Origin: Linyphia triangularis
Taxonomy: Eukaryota; Arthropoda; Arachnida; Araneae; Linyphiidae
Direction of reading: 5' to 3'
Length of the DNA stretch: 64,000 nucleotides
NCBI GenBank assembly: GCA_963978545.1
Contig: OZ021727.1
Location: 95,046,262-95,110,261, forward strand
Shown here: positions 34,701 to 44,179 of the stretch, in pieces
Position numbering within the stretch: the first letter of the stretch is position 1
Layout: the number at the start of each line of letters is the position of its first letter
Translations under genes and position numbers: made by a program
The notes under the pieces: model-generated
Database searches by the model: none
What the model was told of the DNA's origin: nothing
Seen by the model: the letters and a program-made list of their open reading frames with translations, nothing else

Positions 34701-37700
34701 CGGTCTTCTTTAGATAAGATAGGGGTTTTTAGTACAATAGACAAGAAGTCTTGGTGCTGGTACTCTGTAGAGTCACCTCTATTCACAAGTCATCATGGTG
34801 TCGTTAACTCAAATGTGTATATTGCATGCTTTGCAAACAGCCCTTCCAAGTCAAAGTTAAATACTCTCAATCTTTTTGAACATGGGTGTTTTTCTTGAAG
34901 CCGGTTGTTGATCGCTATTTAATAGTCCTTGTGGAAAACATATTTTTAAATGCATAATAATAACATAAAATAAGGTTGTACTTACTGATACCCCTAGACA
35001 GTGAAAGATTTAATATAATTTAGTTTTTATGTAAAGAATAAGGTTTGTGAATAATCCTAATGGGTTATAATGTCTGCATAAATAAAAGATTGTAAGCTTC
35101 AGTTTAATTATACAGGAAGAAAAATTGTGCCTTTGTCAATACAAATTTTACTTATTGCCTTAATATTTCAGTGATATATTCAATCACCTTCCTCAAAACG
35201 TTCTAAATTTTTCCTTAATATGTTGTTTATTTTAATGATGTTTTAATAAATATAGTTCTATCAGAAAATTGGCAATTTTTGCTGTTAGTGGTTAGTCGAG
35301 GACATGGCGCAATTTATACATAATTTAAATAATTACTAGTCAGTGACAAGCTGCACGGTTAGTTGCTTAATTTCTAAAGAAAAAAAAGTAGTAAATATGA
35401 AATAAAATCTTCATAACAAATATCTTCAATTATACAATATCTACAGTGGTAAATTATAGCATTTATACTAGAGCATTTTTTGATAAAATTTTGTCTAAAT
35501 TGTAATCAACTTGCTGAATATTAACATACATGATAAGATGCTTAAGACTTAAATAAAGCATGATATTTTTACTGTTAACTGTAGCGATAAAAAATATTCG
35601 TCTTGTGATAACACCACTTAGACCTTTGAATAACCATTTATAAATTATTTCACCATTTCCATGCAGTAATTTAATACCACTTCTATTTCAGATACAATGG
35701 GCCATAATATCAAAATAAAATGACGTCAAAGAGTAAAAAAAAGATCATCAGCCAAGAAAAATCTAAATTTTTCCATAAAAAATGAATGGATGTTAAATAT
35801 TTTTTAGATTATGAAGTCAAAGTAGATATTTTGTTGCAACTAGTTTTAAAATAAAGTCTTTCTTTTATTGTTTACACTAATTTAAGAGCTTTCAATGATA
35901 ATAACAAAAACAAAATTTCATCACATACTATTATAATCTTATTTTCCCAATGTAGGTATTCATACATACTAAAGAACATATAATGTTTTTATTTAACTTT
36001 GTTAAATATATTTGTATGAAAAACCTTCTGTGGTTACTATATTTATCAGATGTTTTGTATCAAAAGAAATGTGTGCATGAAACAAAATAAAAATGATTTT
36101 CAGATTACCAAATATATTTACAACTTTTTTTGCTCAAGAGAGTAGTTAGTACTGATTTAAAATTAGTACTCTTTTAAGAATGTTGCAAGACTTAAATTAA
36201 TGATTTAATTTTCCATTAGCTGTGATAAAAAGTCTCCAATAATAATAGCACATAGAGCATTCATGTGTTTTTTTGTGTGTAAATTATTACAATTTGGAAA
36301 CCATGTATATGAATTTATCAACTTATTAAAACTTAATTTAATCAAAACCAATAAATAAACATGAAGAAGTAATACAATTCTAAATTTTGAAATCTGTCAA
36401 TGATTTAAAGTTACCTTTCATTAAAGCAAATTAATATCAAATGCAAGAAGTACAAACGTCAATAAAACAATATTTGAATAGTTTTGTGAAGCTGTTTATT
36501 TTTTTAGCAGAATAAGCTGATTTGTCAAAAATTTTTATTCTTAAAAATTCCTTTTAAATTATTAATTTATTGCAGATTTAGAATTAAATAATTTTTGCTG
36601 ATAATTATCCTTTGGGTAGGCGAGAAGGCAAACAACATTATAAGGCGAACCTTTGTTGAGTTGATGTAGGACTGCTGACGGCAGACAGAAAATGGATATT
36701 GGGGCACTCGCGGTTCGTTGAAGACAACAACAAGGTTTATTTTGACTAAGTGGCAGCTGAGACAAAATTTTCTTTAACTTAAGGCCATCAGGGTTGCCTT
36801 GTAGGAGTCCACAAGCCAATTAAACGGTAGAAAAAGTTTTTCATATTTCTACTTTTATACAGGATTGTAGGTGAGCCGAAGAAAGGGCAAGAATTAAACT
36901 TTTAAAAGTACTTACTTTCAGGTGAAGAATTCTGTACACGAAGAAAGCTCTTATGCCGAAAAAAGCAGTTTGGGTTCAAGCAACTTCCTCGTGCCTCGAA
37001 CCTGCAAAACGGCCGAGCACTTCTTGGCCAGATTGTCATGTTCTGCATAAATATAGTATTAAAACAAACATATAAAAAAAACTATAAAAACTGTGAAATA
37101 AATAAAGGGTAATTCCACACGAAATCAACAAATAAAAAAATAATTTTTCAACTCAATATGTAGGAATGTTTTAATACTTTGTCTGCATGTTGAACTTGCT
37201 TCTGAGATGAAAACAGTGAGGTTAAAAAAAAAATTCTTCGATTCCTTCCATAGTTACGAATTTTTTTTTAAATTTTGAAAAATTCACGAATATTGCATAC
37301 TTTCACAATCTTTAAATGGCTGAAACTTTGGAACTATTTGACCTAAAGGGTTGGTATTTGTGTCATTTTGTTTAGTTTTTTTCTGTCTTTCATTGAATAT
37401 ATAACATTATCAACTTACTTGAAACAATATTTTTTTTTGTAAATTTGTCTTATACATTTTTCAAAAACTTTAAAACTGAATTTTTAATTTTTTTGAAAAA
37501 ATTATTATATTTGGCCATCTCTTAGGAACATTTTTATCAAATTTCATGATGGTACTCTTATTTTATCATAAACAAAAAAAATTATATCTGTATGAAGGTT
37601 TGGGTATTTTTTTTAATAAAAATCCCATTATCTGATGTTAAAAAGTAATTTGAGTATAAATTCATGTTTAAAATAACAATATTTTCCATTTATGCAAGTT

Positions 37701-40700
37701 TAGCTTAATTACCAATCAAAATATTAGTGTTTATTTTGTTATATTTTATTTATTTGGTTAAATTAACCATTTTATAGCAACGTTTTTTCCAAACTGTTAT
37801 AGTACTATTGTACGGTAATAAAAATATCTGTTCGATATGTTTGTAAATACTGTAAAACTCTTGCACATAATCATTTAAACTTAAGGGTTGTAATAGGTAA
37901 GCAATATAAGGTGGTGAACTTCAAAAATAAACTGTTTACTTACATTCTAATGCTAAAAGTTTGCTAAGTTAAACTCCCACATTGTTGCAATGAAGCAGCC
38001 ATCATAAAACAGTATATTTTTTTTCTGGAGCAACATTTATGTAGCTCTTATTATCTCCTGTTTCGGAACTTAGCATGTTCAACCTGTTGCAGTAATAGGA
38101 TTCAATTTAAACAAAATAAAGTTTTTTGGAACTGTCAAAATGTCTGCTTTTCTTGGATATGTGAATGATATTGATGGTCCTTTTGGATGAAGGAAAGAAA
38201 TTTAACCTCTTCTTTAACTTGATCTTTTAAAATAATCATTTTTTCCCAGTGACAATTCTTTTTAGAAAAAAAAAATTGATTGTCATTTTAGATGTGTTAT
38301 TTGGTTACCAAACTCTTACTTAAAATATTCAAGTGGATTAGCAATGGTCTCAAAGGTGCCACGATCAACAGTAAACCATTGTTTATGTGTGATATTTTTC
38401 ATCATTCATATCTTCTGCAAGACATCCTATCAGAGCTTCTTTAAAATCATCAAATTTGGAACAGTTTTCATAGTTGTTTCATGCATTCATTATATGTTGC
38501 AAGACGATTATCAGATTTAGGTACTTTGATTTTACGTAAATTACCTCTAGCAATCATCAATTTAATATTATAGTGTGCTATGCAAACACACACAGAATGT
38601 GTACCGCTTACACCAGCAATCTTACAGTTTTTCGGTCTCAACTCTGCAAACTTTGAAAAGCCAATTAACTTCTCGTAAGTTTCCCAAAATTAGTCTCTTT
38701 TGTATATGAACTGTCTTACCTAAACCCTCTTTCCCACAGAAATATAGTCCTTTTTCCCAGGCATTTGTTTGCTTACTTTATCATCATCATAAAAATTCTT
38801 TACTGTAATAGTTGTTTGAGGAAATAAAATTTTGACAGATTTTGAGCCTGGAGTCGATAACAGGGTGTCTACCAACTTTATCAAATACAATTTCTTGACT
38901 TTTCTTGACCTCAGAAGAAAATTTCTTGACCTTTTCAAAAAAATTTGCAATTGTTTAAATAATCAATTTGTCAAAAAAAAAAAAAAAAAAAAAAGACCAG
39001 GGCAAACCATAAAAATTTAATACTTTTAAAAAGACAAAAATCAGAGATACAATACAACATATTTAACCTATATTAAAGCCACAACTATGAATGTTCGTGC
39101 AGTTATATAAAAAAAAATTGTTTTTTCCCCTCAAAATTAACCTTTTTCTTCTTCTCTCGGATAGAAATGTATGAAATATATTACCAATATAATAATCGTT
39201 GCTGCATTAATTTGCTGTAAAAAACTCACTTAAATGCTTAAAATTCTGTCTTAATCACACTAAAAAATTAGAGAAATCCACGTGAAAGAAAATAGCCAGA
39301 ACAATAAAACAGTATATCATAAAATTTAGTATTGTGAATGATAACACTAAGCAACCCCAATTTCAGCATAATTTTTTTTTTTAAATATATTTTAGCAATC
39401 TCAATATCTAATAACTGGACTTCCTCCTCCTATAGGAATATAACAGCAAACAATTCACTTCCTTTACATGTGCTTCTGTCAGAAGCGTGACACATTACTC
39501 GGATTAATGCCCATATAACTTCTTCATTAATGATAAAAAGAATTCCTAGTAGATGAAAAATCTGACAAAGTCGAAGTGTTTATAGTTGCTTCACATTGTT
39601 TGCTTGCTTCAGCAACAATAACATTTTCTTAGGATGGTAATAGGATGCTATTAGTTGCATTGTTGGATGGAATTACATGTGATGACAAAGACTGAAAATT
39701 AAGCATTCTTTGCTTGCCTGTTAAAATTACACAGGCTAAGTCTTGATGTATTTTTGATGAGATAACCCCATTTCACTATGACTGACATCAAATTTTGATT
39801 AGCAAAATATACAATATCCTTTATATTTGACCAGTAACACAGGCATTAACCACTTGGCTAGATCTTTATCGGATTCCATCCAGTTTTCTCAAAAAGGACA
39901 TCAACAACCAACAGTAGGTTTGAGGCCCAACAAGGCTGTCCATTTATATTTCCTGACAATATACCGTATATATACTCGTATGCAAGTCGAGAATGTGGGC
40001 CAAAATGTTCACTAAAAAGTAGGGGGTCAACTTGTATGCTAGAGAATGAAGATTAAAAAAAAAAAATGTCTTAAACAAAAGGGATACCAACTGACTTTCG
40101 GCAAAAGCGCGATAATCAAGCCGCGATTTGAAGAAAATCGGAAGTCCGTTCGGCTCAGCTGTGTCGTTGCTTTCCAATAATTATTTCCGAACTTAAGTTA
40201 ATACTTTAAAGCAAAAATCAAATTAAATAAAATAATCTTTAATAGAATAAAATATTCCAAGATGAATTTTTGAATTTGCTTCGCGATTCAAAAGTGCGGG
40301 AAGTCCGTAAAATAATCGAAGTGGCGTTGCATCGTAGGTTCTTGTTCCTCGTGAAATAAATGACTTTAAAAAATAAAAAATGCACAATTTATTACATAAG
40401 TAATTTTAGTACAGGAATTTATTGCGAAATAACGACAACTCAATTAAAAATTAAGATGTAGAGTTATAAAAAAAAAAAAACCACAAGCAAGTGCTGTTAG
40501 GCCTAGCGATCGGCAAAAGTTTCAGAGGAATTTTTTCACCAATCATATTTTAGTTTCGTGATTCTTGCTGATTAATATTTTATAAATAAGTTAATAAAAT
40601 GTTCTTGCCGAATCGCAGATTTTTATCGTAATTTTTCGTGCCGAAACTACAACTAGAAAATGTTACGAAACTCCTCCATTCACACTTTGCCTGTCGATCC

Positions 40701-43288
40701 TGTATAGCAAGTTCACACTTGCATACCGCAGAAGTGCACCACACATTATAGTTCTACGAATATTTAAACTTCACTAACTATATTTAACACTCAAAGTTAG
40801 ACCACATTTAACAAAAATAAACTCCGGAATCCCGAATTTTTATAAATTAAAAGGGAAAAAAAATAGTTTTGTCGTTTGTATGACGGGCCGATAAATGGCC
40901 GATTTTAAAGAAAGGAATGGTTGCAAAAAAAGCTATACGTTCATAAAAATTTCGCGTCATTTTGGGGAAAAAATTGCCTTTTTGAGCAATTGTTTGTCGG
41001 CGAATTTTTTGACGATTTTTCTTAGGGAATTACCGAATTTTTCAGTTTTGCAATCAGAGTGAAAATTTCGTGACCTCTGCTCTGATTTCTTGACTTTTTC
41101 GTGACTTTCTTGACCTTTTTGCGATTTCGCGACTTTTTCGTGACTTTCTTGACTTTCCTGACCGGTAGACACTCTGGATAAGACACCTTTTTCATCAAAT
41201 AGTGTAACAAATGGCAGACTATTATTTCATCTGAATATTGATATTTATTTACATGACTAAAAAACAATATTTTACTCTCAAATGGGCCACATACAATACT
41301 TAAATTGCTTAGCTTTTCAACAACATGTATTTTTTTTTATATAAAAATTGTGCAGACAATCGTACATGGGCAATTCCCTGCTGTAAGCACGAGACATTTT
41401 AGCTCTTTTTTCTACTCATAAACAAATTAGAATTCTAAAATCATTATCAATCTAGCAATTTTGCTTTTGTTTTATATAGCTCTACTTGGTGACAAAGTTA
41501 TATGGAAAAATAATTATTTTAACTAGGTCAAGTATGCTTTCATATCGTCTGACGCACGGGACACGTCCGTATCCTGTGCGTCAGACAATATAAATGCATA
41601 TTTGACCTAGTTAAAATATTTATTTATCCATATAACTTTGTTACCAAGTAATATAATATGAAATGAAAACATAACTATTAGATTCACCTTAATTTTAAAA
41701 ATCTTATCAATTTACGAGTAGAAAAAAGAGCTAAAATGTCATGTGCATCAGCCAGAGTTACCCACAGAATTTTTTCCAATATGATACCATGGGAGTACCA
41801 TCTTGAAATTTTGCAAGAATGTTTGTAAAAGATAGTTAAATATAATGTATTCTTTTCAAAAAAAAATTTAAATTCCGATTTTAAATTTTCAAAAAAAACA
41901 AACTTTTTATTTAAAAAAATAAATATTGTTTAAAAAACACTTTATCATGCATTATATATTTTATCAAAGACAATATGAAACTGAATAATTTGACATACAT
42001 TTCAGCTCTCTAGGTCGATTAGTTCTTGAGTTACAACCATTTAAAGGTAGTTAAACGATGCAAAATTTGTGAATTTTTCAAATTTTCAAAAATACATAAC
42101 TTTGAAAAAAAATCTCAAAATATGATTTTTTTTAATTCAATGTACTAATACTACATTTACACCAAAAATGAATAAAATTCATTGCCCTGCCGATTTGACT
42201 ATTGGTTGATTTGATGTGGAATTACCCTAATGAGAAAATTAAAATAGAAATAACACATATTAAAATATTAAGAAATTGAATCGTAAGGTTCTGACTGGCT
42301 CTCTTTTAGAGTCCACACTACAATAAAACAACTTTATAAAATTCTTTGAAGGCAAAAGATGTCCACAGTAATGTGCTGACACCTTTCAAATAGATTAATG
42401 GTTGGTTGAGTTTACCTAGCACTAAGGTTACACATGGACCATGCTGCGCTACCAAATAGATTAATGAAATGTAGACAAGACAAAACAAATAATTTAACTA
42501 TGCAAATACTTGAAAATGTGTCTTCTTTTTAACAAAACGACCCATGAATATTCTAAAAAGTTGTTAAAATTTTTTATAAATCCTTAACATTGCAGTTGAC
42601 ATAGATGAAAAAGAACTGGCTGAGCGAGTTTGAGTCAAAGTTTGAAAGTTTTAATTCAATGCAGAACAATAAAAACAAACAGTAAGAATAGCAAGTTATT
42701 CATCTACACTAGAATACTGTTTGTGATTAAAAAAAAAATTGCATCAGACTAATTTTCAAATCTAACTGAATTTTTCTTTCTTAATTCAAATCCTTATTAC
42801 TTAATTAGAATTCATTATATAAATTTTTAACAATATTTGTCATCATTTTCAACAAGTTCTCTTCTCTCTTATCAAAGTCTAAATTACAAAAGAAAATTAA
42901 ATTATTCTTTATTGCCAATACTAAATTTTCAAAGATTTCTAACAAAATTAGTAACAAGTAAAATAGGAATTCTTTTATTTTCTAAGGCTTACAATTATTC
43001 CACAACCTTGTAGTATAAATATATCTTTTTCGATATTCAAAAATTATTAACTTAAATTTCATATCTATAAAATGTACTTAGCAATTACATGATACGAAAT
43101 TTCGTGAATAAACAAAACTATTCAAAATTAATACTTCTCTTAAAAATCAATTAAATATTGATCGCCCCGAAATGTCATCTGGCTGAGATGCAGCCGTAAA
43201 TCAAATTTACTGCAAAGTCAAAAAAAAAAAAAAAAAAAATGAAAATAATAAATTCAGTACGATTTCTCACCTTAGGTCGTTGATTCAT
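31726..43288 (-). CDS. Six-exon gene for a ~153-residue CCCH-like zinc-motif protein (unidentified)
   Basis: Coding exons, in minus order, are 43288-43271 (exon 43312-43271, ATG at 43288), 37042-36916, 33408-33340, 33050-32997, 32389-32279 and 31808-31726 (stop TGA). Every boundary has AG acceptor and GT donor bases. The first junction is phase 0 and the next four are all phase 1, and the joined frame has no stop. Residues about 19-36 hold a Cys-x7-Cys-x4-Cys-x3-His arrangement (CRFEARGSC, NCFFRH), as in CCCH zinc fingers. A charged segment at about 90-126 (KKEKLNKRKRELESAIAELK) looks like a basic coiled coil. The C-terminus is short and acidic (VPVVEKE). I do not recognise the family; a nuclear RNA-binding role is only suggested by the CCCH pattern. 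An upstream acceptor implies a further 5' exon. Large transposons sit in the first coding intron and a LINE fragment in the next. Confidence 0.7.
33990..34900 (+). pseudogene. LINE RNase H domain fragment (jockey/R1-like), in an intron
   Basis: Plus-strand translation gives an RNase H fold in order. VLQAEVLAITACAYNCL near 34045 contains the catalytic Glu. KIFSDSQTAL near 34115 contains Asp. LLWVPGHCDFEENEMADQLA near 34225-34290 contains the last Asp. A tail with LLTGYCTLNRHLN near 34480 precedes CRMTEESSTHVSCKCEYYSA near 34550-34600, the Cys/His-type end typical of these LINEs. Several frameshifts and stops break it, and the reverse transcriptase is absent. It lies inside the intron 33409-36915 of the minus-strand gene, antisense to it. 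Confidence 0.8.
34910..36915. other. Intronic AT-rich DNA; unexplained minus-strand frame at 36562-36819
   Basis: No repeat match was found for most of this stretch. A minus frame of 85 codons (36562-36819) has a less AT-rich composition and includes KILSQLPLSQNKPCCCLQR, but it has no splice context in line with the host gene and no recognised domain. It may be a remnant of a transposon or chance. Confidence 0.3.
38390..41290 (-). pseudogene. Decayed, interrupted transposase of the long-TIR element
   Basis: Minus translation of 38860-38550 gives TVKNFYDDDKVSKQMPGKKD near the top, then LIGFSKFAELRPKNCKIAG, SGTHSVCVCIAHYNIKLMI and RGNLRKIKVPKSDNR. These words belong to a transposon-encoded protein found repeatedly in arthropods and cnidarians, usually left unnamed. 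The N-ward continuation lies beyond the nested element, at about 41290-41177, ending near HLLHYLMKK. Frameshifts and stops are present, for instance around 38700 and below 38500, so no functional protein is expected. Superfamily assignment is not certain from sequence alone. Confidence 0.6.
38861..41176. mobile_element. 2.3 kb element with CAGGGTGTCTACC ends and 5-bp GATAA duplication
   Basis: The left terminus CAGGGTGTCTACC and the right terminus GGTAGACACTCTG are inverted. GATAA precedes the first (38856-38860) and follows the second (41177-41181). Both subterminal regions repeat TTTCTTGACTTTTC/CGTGACTTTCTTGACC words. The interior has an A tract (38973-38994), a stretch near 39962 (CCGTATATATACTCGTATGC) like another transposon end, and no recognisable transposase. 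It is probably a non-autonomous hAT-like element. It splits the transposase gene of the surrounding long-TIR element. Confidence 0.7.
41388..41747. repeat. ~360 bp palindrome with near-perfect 80 bp stem arms
   Basis: The core at 41484-41649 pairs ACTTGGTGACAAAGTTATAT with its complement ATATAACTTTGTTACCAAGT. TTTTAACTAGGTCAAGTATG pairs with CATATTTGACCTAGTTAAAA, and GTCTGACGCACGGGA with TCCTGTGCGTCAGAC. The loop is only about 10 bases. After a loose zone, outer words pair again: GACATTTTAGCTCTTTTTTC with GAAAAAAGAGCTAAAATGTC. It lies just inside the right TIR of the long-TIR element and has no counterpart next to the left TIR, so it is probably a separate inserted fold-back element. Confidence 0.75.
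42228..43270. other. Intronic AT-rich DNA, no feature seen
   Basis: This is the remainder of the first coding intron of the minus-strand gene. An A/T homopolymer of about 19 lies at 43220-43238. No repeat match or coding sequence is supported. Confidence 0.4.
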
Positions 43289-43583
43289 TGCAACAGCAAA
43301 CCAAATTTGCACCTGAAATATAATAAAAAGAATGGATGATATCTCAAAAGAGAGTCCTAAGTCTTGTACCGAGTCCAATAAATTCAGCTTGATTCTCGAT
43401 CATAAGATATTTGTTCCTTTTAAAAAGTTTCATTTAATTCGATAAACATGCTTCAACTTAAAAAAAAAAGTATTTCCGTTCCAAACTATAGTAATAGCAA
43501 CAAAAACCGGAACGCAAGTTGTTCAAGTAAAATCGTGTTAAACACGCGTAAATTTACCACTAAACTAACAATAAATTCTTTAC

Positions 43584-43732
43584 TTAACCCTTTGAGTACT
43601 GAATTATTTGAAATTTTTTGTGCCCATGGAACGGATTTGGATGGACGGTTGACGAGTCAGACTCGTCCACCGTAACTTCGCCCAAGTAAGCAGATGACGA
43701 GTCTCACTCGTCAAATGCACCCAAAGGGTTAA
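43584..43732. mobile_element. piggyBac-type MITE (TTAA target)
   Basis: The 149 bp include TTAA at both edges. The ends TTAACCCTTTGAGTAC and CACCCAAAGGGTTAA are inverted, matching the CCCTTTG ends of piggyBac-derived MITEs. Inside are two palindromes, GACGAGTCAGACTCGTC and GACGAGTCTCACTCGTC. It is non-coding and lies just upstream of the first coding exon of the minus-strand gene. Confidence 0.85.
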
Positions 43733-43959
43733 TATAACTCGAAGCAATCTCATATTGTTTCGGTGTGTGTTTTATTCACCCATGTTTATCGGAACAATAC
43801 GAGATTATTTTAAGACATTGAGTTCTAACACGAAAAATAATAATAACCGGCAAGTACATACACACGTGTTTTTGTATAAACAAACGCACGTGCTAATAAA
43901 AACACATTAAGTAAAAACAAGTCTATTATACCATTAAATAAATAATAAAATTGTTAAAC

Positions 43960-44135
43960 ATACCACAAATTAACTGGTACGGAGAAGGGAGGGGAAATTA
44001 ATTTCAGGGAACACGTGCTCAACGTACAGCAACGGGCGCATAAGCACAGGTAACTGAAAATTGATACCTATAAATATGTATCTTCGACACTATGTCCAAT
44101 CAGATCGCTTCAATGGGTCACGTGCATTCCCAAGG
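43960..44135. promoter_or_regulatory. Candidate promoter / 5' region near the minus-strand gene
   Basis: TATAAATA at about 44069-44076 (plus sense; TATTTATAGG on minus), CCAATCAG near 44097 and two CACGTG E-boxes near 44013 and 44118 cluster in a less AT-rich patch. The acceptor at 43313 requires a 5' exon upstream. A minus-strand donor GTG|GTATGT near 43970 could end it. Orientation is ambiguous because the best TATA consensus reads on plus. No transcript evidence is available. Confidence 0.3.
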
Positions 44136-44179
44136 GGGAGGGGTGGAGCTTGACCCCTCTACTTCAAGACGAAATCTAG

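Larger units (their letters stand above)
37107..42227. mobile_element. 5.1 kb long-TIR DNA transposon with nested insertion
   Basis: The left end GGGTAATTCCACACGAAATC and the right end, as complement, GGGTAATTCCACATCAAATC start inverted repeats. These can be followed for about 450 bp despite divergence: AATTCACGAATATTGCAT against AATTCACAAATTTTGCAT, AATGGCTGAAACTTTGGAAC against AATGGTTGTAACTCAAGAAC, and TTTCATGATGGTACTC against TTTCAAGATGGTACTC. The interior encodes a decayed transposase on the minus strand and is split by a 2.3 kb element. Target duplication is unclear. The whole lies in the first coding intron of the minus-strand gene. Confidence 0.75.

Noticed and set aside
40957..41267. 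Two minus frames with SRNRKKVKKVTKKSRN-like lysine-rich repeats.
   Set aside because: The repeats are the CTTGACTTTTTCGTGAC words in the subterminal region of the 2.3 kb element read in reverse.
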